Source: Rhodospirillaceae bacterium (GTDB lineage: Bacteria > Pseudomonadota > Alphaproteobacteria > Bin65). From it: DNA of 64,000 nt. Positions 10,273-19,743 of the stretch are shown piece by piece; position 1 is the first letter of the stretch, and the number at the start of each line of letters is the position of its first letter. A model generated the notes under the pieces. That model was not told the DNA's origin and ran no database searches. It saw only the letters and a list, made by a program, of their open reading frames with translations. Both the position numbers and the translations under genes were made by a program. The stretch lies in NCBI GenBank assembly GCA_026709535.1, contig JAPOST010000169.1, positions 1 through 64,000 on the forward strand, given 5' to 3'.

Positions 10273-11376
10273 ATGAGCACGACTTCCAGCATCCGCGACG
10301 TCGCGATGAAAGGTGCCGGGTACTATTCCAGGGCGACGACCGGCGCCAAGGACGTTATCGACAATGCCACGCCGATGGTCCTGGATGCTGCGGCCGCGCT
10401 GCCCATCCCGTCAGACGGGCGCCCGGTCACCGTCGCAGACATAGGCTGCGCTGATGGCGGTACGTCGCTGGCGATGATCGCCAGGGTGTTGCGGACACTT
10501 CGGGAAAGGGCCCCCGGCGTCCCGATCCAGATGGTCTACACGGACTTGCCGCGCAACGACTTCAGCCAGGTTTTCCAGCACATCCACGGCCTGACGGATG
10601 TGGAGAGCGCGCTGCTCGACATTCCGGATACTTATTTCTTTGCCAGCGGCACGTCGTTTCATCAGAATATCTTTCCGCCGAACAGCCTTCACTTGGGCTT
10701 CTCCGCGACGGCTTCCCATTACATCAGCGAAAAGCCTTGCGCGATATCCGACCATGTTCACATGGTGGGGGCTTCCGGAGATGAACGTGCAGCCTACGAA
10801 GCGCAAGGCGCCCGGGACTGGGAGACCATGTTGCTGCAACGGTCGAAAGAGTTGGTGCGCGGTGGACATCTGGCCTTGTTCAATTTCGGAATCGACGAAG
10901 AGGGTCGCTACCTGGGGAATACGGGAGGCGTCAGTATGTTCAATATTTTCAATGAATTATGGCGTGATCTTGTTGATCGGGGCGTGATCACCGATGACGA
11001 ATACCGAGAAACAAACTTTGCCCAGTGCTATCGTACGGTCGCGCAATTCTGTGCGCCGCTGAATGACCGGTCAAATCCGGTCTACAAGGCCGGATTGCGT
11101 CTGAAGCACGTTGAAACGCGGGTGGTCCGATGTCCGTTCGAGCGCGATTTTGCCGATCACCGCGATCCGGACAGGTTTGCCGTGGCATATATCCCGACGC
11201 TCCGGTCATGGAGCGAACATACCTTCGTCGCCGGCCTGTCGGCCGACCGGTCTCCGACCGAAAAGCAGGAGATTGTCGACCGGTTCTACGACGCCTTCGA
11301 GGATCGGGTGCGTGACAATCCGGAAGGCCACGCCATGGACTATGTCCATACCTATCTGATTTGCGAGAAGGTCTAG
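10273..11376 (+). CDS. SABATH-type SAM-dependent carboxyl methyltransferase
   Basis: GYYSRATTGAKDVIDNATPMVLDAA, VTVADIGCADGGTS, IQMVYTDLPRNDFSQVFQHI, NIFPPNSLHLGFSATASHYISEKP follow the order of the plant SABATH (Methyltransf_7) motifs. Confidence 0.85.
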   Translation: MSTTSSIRDVAMKGAGYYSRATTGAKDVIDNATPMVLDAAAALPIPSDGRPVTVADIGCADGGTSLAMIARVLRTLRERAPGVPIQMVYTDLPRNDFSQVFQHIHGLTDVESALLDIPDTYFFASGTSFHQNIFPPNSLHLGFSATASHYISEKPCAISDHVHMVGASGDERAAYEAQGARDWETMLLQRSKELVRGGHLALFNFGIDEEGRYLGNTGGVSMFNIFNELWRDLVDRGVITDDEYRETNFAQCYRTVAQFCAPLNDRSNPVYKAGLRLKHVETRVVRCPFERDFADHRDPDRFAVAYIPTLRSWSEHTFVAGLSADRSPTEKQEIVDRFYDAFEDRVRDNPEGHAMDYVHTYLICEKV

Positions 11377-11392
11377 TAGCGGTCTGACGGGT

Positions 11393-13147
11393 TCATGGCG
11401 CCATCAGGCCCAATTCGCAGGCCTTGATCTGCAAGGCCAGATATTTCGAGTAAATCCGACACTGGGCAAGGCTGCCGGCGATAAACCACAAGCCCTGCTG
11501 TCTGGTCCGGACAAACATGTTGCGCAGTTCCTGCTCGTCGCCAAACCCCCAGATCGGCCCGACCCGATCTGCCACGACATCGCCGAAAAGCCGCCGTATC
11601 AGGACGTCCTGGCCATGATAGCCGGTCGCCAGCACGACCAGGTCTGCGTCGACGGTACGGCCGTCATTCAGGCGAATTCCATCCGGGGTAAAGCCCCTGA
11701 CATCGTCATTCTGGACCAGGGCGATTGATCCGTCAGCGATCAGGTCCGAACACCCTACGTTGAAATAATAGCCACCGCCGCGGGTCAGATACTTCATCTG
11801 CCATCCGGTGTCGTCTTCGCCGAAATCCAGCCGAAAGCCAGCCGCTTCCAGTCGATCCAGAAGGGGTTTGTCCTGCCTTCTGGCATCTTCGGTCAGCAAC
11901 TGGTGGGTTCGGCGCTGGAGAGGCAGCGGCATCGAGATGGTGATCAGATCGCAATCCTCCAGCGGCAGACCGGACCAGTAGAGCGCGTAGGGCAGTTGGG
12001 CGCTGGGTTCGACCTGGACCACCAAGGTCGGTCTGCGTTGCACCATCGTGACGCGAGCACCGGCTGACCAAAGGTCCTGCGCAATGTCATGGCCACTGTT
12101 GCCGGTTCCGAAAACGATCGCCCGCTTGCCGCGCCAGTCCTCTCCGTCGGTGTATTCGCTGGCGTGCAGGACTGGTCCCTTGAACACGTCGAGGCCGACC
12201 ATGTCCGGGCAAAACGGAATGCCGCTGACGCCGGTGGCCATCACGACGTGACGAGGTTTCAGTAATCGGGAATATCCATTTTTCACGACTGTGGCGTTCC
12301 ACCGCCCCGCTGCGTCGTCGTATGTTCCGCCTTCAAAGGCGGTTTCGGTCCAGACATTCAGTTCCATCGCCTCGGCATAGGCTTCAAACCAGTTCGCCAG
12401 CTTGTCCTTCGGGATGTACGCTGGCCAGTTCGGCGGGAACGGCATGTAGGGTAGGTGATTTGCCTGGGTCTTGTTGTGCAGCGTCAGCGCGTGATATCGT
12501 TTGCGCCAGTTGTCGCCAATGCGTTCATGCCGGTCGACGACCAGCGTATCGACGCCGAGCTGGACCAGCCGTGCTGCGATTGCGAGGCCAGCCTGTCCGC
12601 AACCGACCACCAGGACGTTCGGATTGCGATCGGCAAATGCGGCGCTGTCCCGGCGTTGATCCAGCCAGTTCGGACCCCGGAAATCCCGCGCGTTGCTGGC
12701 ACCGGTGGGTCGGGTTTCGTTCAGAGGCTCTTCATGGCCCGAGATCTGGTTCAGTGCCGTCAGCAGGGTCCACGCCTTCATCGTACCGTCAGCAGCCGGT
12801 TTCAGACGCAGCACGCCCTCGCACGATCCCCTGGCGGACGTGAAGATGAAAATGGCTTCGAGGACGTCTTCGCCGGCACGGGAAACCGGGCCCGCTGCGA
12901 CTCGGTCCGACGGCTGAGCAAAGGCCGCTGGTCGGGTTTCCGCCAGACAGGCCGCCAGCGCCGTGGTTACTGCCGAGACCCCCGAGAACGTGCGGATTTG
13001 CCAATCTCCTGCCAGCACGTCGCGCCAGTGGCAATCCTCCAGAAACAGGCCGCGCAAGGCTTCCGGCCCGCCAGCAAGCGCCGCCTCGAACTCGTCCAGC
13101 CAATCCTGAACCAATCCAGCATGATTCATGTCAGTTGCGTCAAGCAT
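11393..13147 (-). CDS. Flavin-dependent monooxygenase (FMO/BVMO-like) with N-terminal NTF2/SnoaL-like extension
   Basis: VLVVGCGQAGLAIAARLVQLGVDTLVVDRHERIGDNWRKRYHALTLHNKTQANHLPYMPFP and AIVFGTGNSGHDIAQDLWSAGARVTMVQR (two Rossmann motifs); ~150 aa N-terminal extension. Confidence 0.88.
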   Translation of the reverse strand: MLDATDMNHAGLVQDWLDEFEAALAGGPEALRGLFLEDCHWRDVLAGDWQIRTFSGVSAVTTALAACLAETRPAAFAQPSDRVAAGPVSRAGEDVLEAIFIFTSARGSCEGVLRLKPAADGTMKAWTLLTALNQISGHEEPLNETRPTGASNARDFRGPNWLDQRRDSAAFADRNPNVLVVGCGQAGLAIAARLVQLGVDTLVVDRHERIGDNWRKRYHALTLHNKTQANHLPYMPFPPNWPAYIPKDKLANWFEAYAEAMELNVWTETAFEGGTYDDAAGRWNATVVKNGYSRLLKPRHVVMATGVSGIPFCPDMVGLDVFKGPVLHASEYTDGEDWRGKRAIVFGTGNSGHDIAQDLWSAGARVTMVQRRPTLVVQVEPSAQLPYALYWSGLPLEDCDLITISMPLPLQRRTHQLLTEDARRQDKPLLDRLEAAGFRLDFGEDDTGWQMKYLTRGGGYYFNVGCSDLIADGSIALVQNDDVRGFTPDGIRLNDGRTVDADLVVLATGYHGQDVLIRRLFGDVVADRVGPIWGFGDEQELRNMFVRTRQQGLWFIAGSLAQCRIYSKYLALQIKACELGLMAP

Positions 13148-13306
13148 CTTCGGGTCGCCCGCCAGACTGCCGGAAGAGACATCATAACCATCTGATGGCC
13201 GTGCGCCAATCTTCGGCAGTTTCTGATTCCGACGCCGGGGGGCGTTGCGACCGCGTCATCCTCGACACTGGCGGCAATTCAGGGAACAGCGCAACTCGCC
13301 GGGTCA

Positions 13307-14323
13307 TCAAGGCGGACGTTGGGCTTTGCCGTCGTCTGGTCGCTGCTGCTCCGATTGCTCCAAGGACAGGCGGTATCGTCGGGGCGAGAAACCGTATCTC
13401 TTCTTGAATGTCGTGGCGTAGTGACCAGCATTGAAAAACCCGGTGGCGACAGCGATTTCTGTGATGGAAAGGTCGGTCTGGCGCAGCAGTTCGCGCGACT
13501 TGTCCAGCCGAAGCTGGCGGTAGATGCGCCCAGGGCTTTGCCCCAATCCGTGGCGAAACTGGCGAGTCAGCTGTCGATCACCGACGCCTGAAATCGCCGC
13601 AAGTTGCTTCAGCGATAACGGATCAGCGATGTGGTTGTCCATCGCCTCCAAGGCCGACAAGACGACGGACCGCGTCGTCCCGTAGCGCTCTGCCAGACCG
13701 GCGCGTTGGGGTCCTCCAGCCGGGCGGATGTCGGTGTGCATGAACCAGTCGCTGACCAGCCGGGCGAAGGCGCCACCATGATGCTCTGCGATCAGGGCGT
13801 GCATCATGTCCAGCGGCGCGATCCCGCCAGCGCAGGTCAAGCGGTCACGATCCATGACATACAGTCCGCGTTCGAGCATCAATCCGGGATGCCGTTCGGC
13901 CAACGCTGCGGCGTGCTCCCAGTGAACGGTCATCCGTCTGTTGTCCATGACCCCGGCATTGGCCAGTATCGCGGGCCCGCCCGAAACGCCGCCGAGGATA
14001 TGGCTGCGCCTTGCCTGCCGCCGAAGCCATCGAGAGGTTTCGGCGTGATGAAAACCGACCGGATTCCCGCCAGCGACGACAAACGCAAGGTCATAACCGT
14101 CCGGCGCTGCGGCGATTGGTTGGGTTTTGACGATGATCGCTGAGGCACTTGGGCGAGCAGGGGAGTCGCTTGTTGCAGCGTGGAACAGGTCGAGCCGATA
14201 GATTACCCTGCCGGCCAACAGGTTTGCCGCACGCAAGGGTTCGCTGACGGCGGCAAGCGACATCAGCGCGAATCCGTCGATCAAGACGACGGCAATACGG
14301 CGGGGTTGGGACTGGTTGATCAA
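13307..14323 (-). CDS. GlxA-family AraC-type regulator with DJ-1/PfpI-like N-terminal domain
   Basis: RRIAVVLIDGFALMSLAAVSEPLRAAN plus C-terminal HTH (LSLKQLAAISGVGDRQLTRQFRHGLGQSPGRIYRQLRLDKSRELLRQTDLSITEIAVATGFFNAGHYATTFKKRYGFSPRRYR). Confidence 0.92.
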   Translation of the reverse strand: MINQSQPRRIAVVLIDGFALMSLAAVSEPLRAANLLAGRVIYRLDLFHAATSDSPARPSASAIIVKTQPIAAAPDGYDLAFVVAGGNPVGFHHAETSRWLRRQARRSHILGGVSGGPAILANAGVMDNRRMTVHWEHAAALAERHPGLMLERGLYVMDRDRLTCAGGIAPLDMMHALIAEHHGGAFARLVSDWFMHTDIRPAGGPQRAGLAERYGTTRSVVLSALEAMDNHIADPLSLKQLAAISGVGDRQLTRQFRHGLGQSPGRIYRQLRLDKSRELLRQTDLSITEIAVATGFFNAGHYATTFKKRYGFSPRRYRLSLEQSEQQRPDDGKAQRPP

Positions 14324-14411
14324 GATGTCCGAATCTTAAAGAAAAATGTCTGGTTCTGAAAAGCAAAAAATTTGGAAACGACGCATTCCTGTTAAGGATG
14401 GGTAACAGCAG

Positions 14412-15662
14412 ATGCGCTATTCGGTATTTCGCATTCTTGAACAGGGTTTGACCGGCAACCGGGGCTGGAAACCTGTCTGGCGGGAGCCTGACCCGAAACC
14501 GGAATACGACATACTCGTGATCGGCGGCGGCGGTCATGGCCTGTCCACAGCCTACTATCTGGCGACAGTCCATGGCCAGACGAATGTCGCCGTCCTTGAG
14601 AAAGGCTGGCTCGGGTCCGGTAATGTCGGCCGGAATACCACGATCATCCGGTCGAACTACCTGCTGCCGGGGAACCAACCCTTCTACGAATTCTCCATGC
14701 AACTGTGGGAAGGGCTGGAACAGGAACTGAATTTCAACGCCATGATCTCTCAGCGTGGGATCATCAACCTGTTCCACAGCGATGCTCAGCGGGACGCCGC
14801 CGTGCGTCGTGGTAATGCCATGGTCCTTTCCGGCGCGGACGCTGTGATCCTGGATCAGGACGTACTGCGCAAGAAGTGTCCTTTCCTGGATTTCGACAAT
14901 GCTCGTTTTCCCGTTCTTGGCGGGCTCTGGCAACCGCGTGGCGGCACTGCTCGACACGACGCGGTCGCATGGGGCTACGCCCGCGGCGCGGACCGGCGCG
15001 GCGTCGACATTCTTCAGAACTGCGAGGTCATCGGCTTTGATATCCGCAACGGCGCATGCCATGGAGTCGCGACGACCCGCGGGGCCATCAGGGCGAAGAA
15101 GGTGGCGGTTTGCGTCGCCGGATCTTCGGGCCAGGTCATGGAACTGGCCGGCCTGCGGCTGCCGATCGAAAGTCACGTGTTGCAAGCCTTTGTTTCCGAA
15201 GGCCTGAAACCGGTCATTCCAGGTGTCATCACCTATGGGGCCGGGCATTTCTACATCAGCCAGTCCGATAAGGGCGGCCTCGTCTTCGGCGGCGATATCG
15301 ATGGCTACAACACCTATGCCCAGCGCGGTAATCTGCCAGTCGTGGAGAATGTCTGTGAGGGCGGAATGGCCTTGATGCCGATGATCGGCAGGGCGCGGCT
15401 GTTGCGCATGTGGGGCGGCGTGGTGGACATGTCGATGGACGGATCGGCCTTCATCGACAGGACGCTGATCGACGGGCTCTTCTTCAACGGCGGCTGGTGT
15501 TATGGGGGATTCAAGGCGACGCCAGCGAGCGGCTACTGCTACGCTCATCTGATTGCCACGGGCGCTTCGCACCCGGTTGCCGCGGAAATGCGCCTCGATC
15601 GGTTCGCCAGCGGCGCCCTTGTCGACGAGCGGGGCGCTGGCGCCCAGCCCAACCTGCACTAG
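14412..15662 (+). CDS. soxB: Sarcosine oxidase subunit beta
   Basis: YDILVIGGGGHGLSTAYYLA...NVAVLEKGWLGSGNVGRNTTIIRSNYL; first gene of a four-gene array with delta, alpha and gamma subunits. Confidence 0.95.
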   Translation: MRYSVFRILEQGLTGNRGWKPVWREPDPKPEYDILVIGGGGHGLSTAYYLATVHGQTNVAVLEKGWLGSGNVGRNTTIIRSNYLLPGNQPFYEFSMQLWEGLEQELNFNAMISQRGIINLFHSDAQRDAAVRRGNAMVLSGADAVILDQDVLRKKCPFLDFDNARFPVLGGLWQPRGGTARHDAVAWGYARGADRRGVDILQNCEVIGFDIRNGACHGVATTRGAIRAKKVAVCVAGSSGQVMELAGLRLPIESHVLQAFVSEGLKPVIPGVITYGAGHFYISQSDKGGLVFGGDIDGYNTYAQRGNLPVVENVCEGGMALMPMIGRARLLRMWGGVVDMSMDGSAFIDRTLIDGLFFNGGWCYGGFKATPASGYCYAHLIATGASHPVAAEMRLDRFASGALVDERGAGAQPNLH

Positions 15663-15672
15663 CAGGGCCGAC

Positions 15673-15960
15673 ATGATCATTCCGCATCCGCTCCTTGGTC
15701 CGCGCGACGCCTCAGAGTTCGTTTATCTGGGAGATGCATCATTGATCGATCGGCCGGACCCCCGGGCCGCGGATGCGTTACAGCAGTTTCACGACTATCT
15801 GTATTTGCGAGACAATCCGGCCGGTGAACATCGGGAGTTGTGGTTTCACGAACACGGCGATCGCTCCTGGCTGGTTGTCACCCGGAATACGCTGACTCAC
15901 GAAATCACAGCCGTGGAGTTGGCGAAAAAAGTCGCTCTGGAGCGGGGGCGCGACCGATGA
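15673..15960 (+). CDS. soxD: Sarcosine oxidase subunit delta (no cysteines)
   Basis: MIIPHPLLGPRDASEFVYLGDA...NPAGEHRELWFHEHGDRSWLVVTRNTLTHEI; position between soxB and soxA. Confidence 0.88.
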   Translation: MIIPHPLLGPRDASEFVYLGDASLIDRPDPRAADALQQFHDYLYLRDNPAGEHRELWFHEHGDRSWLVVTRNTLTHEITAVELAKKVALERGRDR

Positions 15961-18905
15961 CTGGACTGGAAAGATTGCCTGGCGGTCTGGTCGATCGGAA
16001 TCGGTGCATCGCGTTCACTTTCGACGGGCATCCCTATCTGGGCTTTCCCGGCGATACGCTGGCTTCGGCGCTTCTCGCCAACGGCGTGAGGATGGTCGGG
16101 CGCAGTTTCAAGTACCATCGGCCCCGGGGTGTCTTTTCGGCGGGGTCTGAAGAGCCGAATGCTCTGGTACAGTTGCGTCGCGGCGCGTATCGCGAACCGA
16201 ATACCCGCGCAACCGTGGCGGAGCTTTTCGACGGTCTTGATGCGACCAGTCAGAACTACTGCGGATCCCTGCGTTTCGACCTGTTGGCCGTCAACGACCT
16301 TCTTGCCTCGTTTCTCGGCGCTGGTTTCTACTACAAGACCTTCATGTGGCCGCAAGCGTTGTGGGAGCGCCTGTATGAGCCGGTAATTCGTGCGTCCGCG
16401 GGACCGGGTCGTCTTTCGGGCGATACGGATCCGGATGTCTACGACAGAGGGTACCTGCATTGTGATCTGCTGGTCATCGGCTCCGGTCCCGCAGGTCTCG
16501 CCGCCGCCCTCGTTGCAGGGCGAAGCGGCGCGCGGACAATCCTCGTCGACGAGGACTTCGTGATGGGTGGTCGACTTCACGCCGAAACCCATGAAATCGA
16601 CGGACAACCGGGCGGGGCATGGGCGGGTTCTGTCGTTGCCGAGCTTGGCGCGCTGGAGAATGTCCGGCTTCTTTCCCGGACGACCGTGATCGGAGCGTAT
16701 GATCACGGCATCTACGGCGCTGTGGAACGCAAGACCGACCATCTACCGGACAGTAAGGGCAAACCCCGTCAGATTCTGTGGCGGGTCCATTCCAGGCGAG
16801 CGATCCTTTGCGCCGGCGCGATCGAGCGGCCGATCGCCTTTGGGGCCAATGACCGACCCGGGGTGATGTTGGCGGGCGCGGTGCGGACCTACGCGAACCG
16901 ATATGCCGTAGCGCCTGGCAAACGGGTGGGGGTCTTCACCAATAATGACGACGGCTGGCGCACGGCGGTCGATCTTGCCGCCAAAGGCGTCGAAATCGCT
17001 GCCGTGATCGATACCAGGGAGATGGCGCCGCCGGTTGACGTCACCAGCGTCGAGGTTCGCATGGGCGGGCGCATCACTACAACCTGGGGGCGCAAGGGCT
17101 TGAAGGCCATCACGCTCGCCACGGGCGAGAAAATCGCGATGGATTGTCTGGCGGTATCCGGTGGCTGGAATCCGGCGGTTCATCTGACCTGTCATCAGCG
17201 CGGCCGTCCTATCTGGCGAGACGACATTGCTGCCTTCGTTCCCGGCACCGGTCTTCCGGTCGGCATGGCTGTAGCGGGAAGCGTGAACGGGAGCCTGTCC
17301 TGCGGCGCGGCTTTGCGGGAAGGCCATGACGCCGCAAGCGCCATCATGCAGGATCTCGGAATTGGCCTCGCCAAGGATGCCTTGCCGGCGGCCAGCGATG
17401 AATCGGTCGCCGTCATGCCGTTCTGGCGGGTCACCGAAAGCAGGGGGCGGGCGTGGGTCGACTTGCAGAACGATGTCACCGTCAAGGATATTCAGCAAGC
17501 CCATCATGAAGGCTACCGATCTGTCGAACTGTTGAAGCGCTACACCACGCTGGGGATGGCGACTGATCAGGGCAAGACCGCCAATGTCGTGGCGCTAGCC
17601 ATCCTTGCCGAACACGGAGGGCGATCCATCGGGGATATTGGAACGACAATCTTTCGGCCGCCGTATACCCCCGTCTCGATCGCCGTCTTTGCCGGCCGGT
17701 CGCGCGGCAAGGCTTTCCGTCCGACGCGACTGACGCCGAGTCACGTGTGGGCCGAGGGGCGCGGGGGCACGTTCGTCGAAGCCAGCGGGTGGTTGCGCGC
17801 GCGATGGTATCCCGTATCCGGCGAGACCCACTGGCGGCAATCGGTGGACCGGGAAGTCAGGTTGACCCGAAGTGGTGTTGGTATCTGCGACGTCAGTACC
17901 TTGGGAAAAATCGACATTCAGGGTGAGGATTCCGGGACCTTCCTGAACAAGGTTTACGCCAACGGTTTCGCCAAATTGCCAGTTGGCAGGGTCCGGTACG
18001 GCCTTATGCTGCGGGAGGACGGTTTCGTTTACGACGACGGAACGACTGCCCGACTTGGCAAAACGCATTTCGTGATGACCACCACGACAGCCAACGACGG
18101 TCTGGTCTTCCGGAATCTGGAGTTCGCCCGCCAGTGCCTGTGGCCCGGTCTGGATGTTCATCTGGCGTCGGCGACCGAACAATGGGCGCAATTCTCCGTC
18201 GCCGGACCCCGTTCGCGCGACCTGTTGGCCAAGATCGTCGACCCGCCCTTCGATCTCGCGAACGACGCCTTTCCGCTGATGGCTTGCGGTACGGTCACCG
18301 TTTGCGGCGGCGCGCCGGGACGGCTGTTCCGAATCTCCTTTTCGGGTGAACTGGGTTACGAAATCGCCGTTCCCAGCCGCTACGGGGTATCGTTCATGGC
18401 GGCGCTGATGACGGCTGGCGAGGATTTTGATGCGGTTCCTTATGGCGTGGAAGCGCTCGGCGTCATGCGTCTCGAAAAAGGTCATGTGGCCGGGAACGAG
18501 CTGAACGGCCAGTCCACGGCGAAGATGTTGAACCTGGAACGAATGATCTCCAGGAAGAAGGACTGCATCGGCAATGTGCTGTCGCAACGCCCGGCCATGA
18601 ACCGTCAGGATGGTCTGGCGATGATGGGCTTCCGTCCATTGGATCGCAGCGTCGAACTCACGGCTGGGGCGCATTTTCTGGCAATGGATGCTGAAGACCG
18701 GATGGCGGCCGATGAAGGCTACATGACGTCCGTCGCCCATTCCCCGGAACTGGGTTACAGCATCGGCCTCGGCTTCATCATGCGCGGTCCGGAACGCGTG
18801 GGTGAAACGGTCCGAGCTTGGGATGCCGTCAACGGGAAGGACATTCCCGTCGAGATCGTGCCGCCTCATTTCGTTGATCCGCAAGGCAACCGGCTCCGTG
18901 GCTGA
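15957..18905 (+). CDS. soxA: Sarcosine oxidase subunit alpha
   Basis: ATG overlaps the soxD stop (ATGA); FTFDGHPYLGFPGDTLASALLANGVRMVGRSFKYHRPRG, FAD motif VIGSGPAGLAAALVAGRSG, GcvT-like C-terminus. Confidence 0.95.
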   Translation: MTGLERLPGGLVDRNRCIAFTFDGHPYLGFPGDTLASALLANGVRMVGRSFKYHRPRGVFSAGSEEPNALVQLRRGAYREPNTRATVAELFDGLDATSQNYCGSLRFDLLAVNDLLASFLGAGFYYKTFMWPQALWERLYEPVIRASAGPGRLSGDTDPDVYDRGYLHCDLLVIGSGPAGLAAALVAGRSGARTILVDEDFVMGGRLHAETHEIDGQPGGAWAGSVVAELGALENVRLLSRTTVIGAYDHGIYGAVERKTDHLPDSKGKPRQILWRVHSRRAILCAGAIERPIAFGANDRPGVMLAGAVRTYANRYAVAPGKRVGVFTNNDDGWRTAVDLAAKGVEIAAVIDTREMAPPVDVTSVEVRMGGRITTTWGRKGLKAITLATGEKIAMDCLAVSGGWNPAVHLTCHQRGRPIWRDDIAAFVPGTGLPVGMAVAGSVNGSLSCGAALREGHDAASAIMQDLGIGLAKDALPAASDESVAVMPFWRVTESRGRAWVDLQNDVTVKDIQQAHHEGYRSVELLKRYTTLGMATDQGKTANVVALAILAEHGGRSIGDIGTTIFRPPYTPVSIAVFAGRSRGKAFRPTRLTPSHVWAEGRGGTFVEASGWLRARWYPVSGETHWRQSVDREVRLTRSGVGICDVSTLGKIDIQGEDSGTFLNKVYANGFAKLPVGRVRYGLMLREDGFVYDDGTTARLGKTHFVMTTTTANDGLVFRNLEFARQCLWPGLDVHLASATEQWAQFSVAGPRSRDLLAKIVDPPFDLANDAFPLMACGTVTVCGGAPGRLFRISFSGELGYEIAVPSRYGVSFMAALMTAGEDFDAVPYGVEALGVMRLEKGHVAGNELNGQSTAKMLNLERMISRKKDCIGNVLSQRPAMNRQDGLAMMGFRPLDRSVELTAGAHFLAMDAEDRMAADEGYMTSVAHSPELGYSIGLGFIMRGPERVGETVRAWDAVNGKDIPVEIVPPHFVDPQGNRLRG

Positions 18906-19506
18906 CCATGCCCTGACCGCCGCGTCTCCGCTGGCCGGCTATGCCCGAACCATCGGCGATGTCCTTCTGACCGAGGTAGGCGACTACAACCTGTGTTCCG
19001 TCGCCGCGCCACTGGGCGAAGACGAGGCCTTGGTGGACAGCTTCGACGTGCCGCGACCTGCAACCGGACAATCCTCCATATCGACGGACGGAGCCACGCG
19101 GCTTCTGGGTCTGCAGCCAGATCAGATACTCATCCTGTTTCGCGCAGATGACCCGGACAGGGCCGCCGATCAAGTCGCTGCTGCGATGAAGACGGCTGCC
19201 TATGTCACGGACCAGTCAGACAGTTGGGTATTGCTGGCGCTCGAGGGTGCAGACGTATGCCCTGTCCTTGAGCGGCTGTGCATGCTCGACCTGGACGACG
19301 CCGCCTTTCCGGCGGGGGCTGTCAGCCGGACGGTCATGGAGCATTTGTCCGTAATCATTCTGCGCGAGCGAGACAACCGGTTTCTGCTTTTCAACCCGCG
19401 ATCATCGGCGCGGTCTTTCCTCCATGCTGTGGAAACTGCAGCAGAAACCGTTCTTTTGCAATCGAATGAACCGGTGTCCGTCAGACATCGTCGTGGAACT
19501 TCCTGA
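18898..19506 (+). CDS. soxG: Sarcosine oxidase subunit gamma
   Basis: Follows soxA with a short overlap (GTG start); ~200 aa with a SoxG-like C-terminus (LEGADVCPVLERLCMLDLDDAAFPAGAVSRTVMEHLSVIILRERDNRFLLFNPRSSARSFLHAVETAAE). Confidence 0.85.
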   Translation: MADHALTAASPLAGYARTIGDVLLTEVGDYNLCSVAAPLGEDEALVDSFDVPRPATGQSSISTDGATRLLGLQPDQILILFRADDPDRAADQVAAAMKTAAYVTDQSDSWVLLALEGADVCPVLERLCMLDLDDAAFPAGAVSRTVMEHLSVIILRERDNRFLLFNPRSSARSFLHAVETAAETVLLQSNEPVSVRHRRGTS

Positions 19507-19743
19507 CGGCATCGTCCGCAGCTCCTGGTATCATTGTCCCGTGCGAGAGGCGAGGCGTTCAGCTTCATGGGCGCCGGGGGCGGCGACGCGCCTGCTGTCG
19601 CGGCCGGTGTTTTGGTTCGGCATGTTGAAGGCGAAAAAGCGTCTGTGGCGGCAAGGCTGGCCAACCGGAACGGTGGAGCGCCTGATCGTGCAGAGCAGCG
19701 AGGATCTTTTCAACGTGCGATCGTCGACCGCAATCGTTGTCGT

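Noticed and set aside
14091-15680. 529 aa reverse ORF
   Set aside because: Antisense to soxB; shadow ORF.
17595-18884. 429 aa reverse ORF
   Set aside because: Antisense to soxA; shadow ORF.
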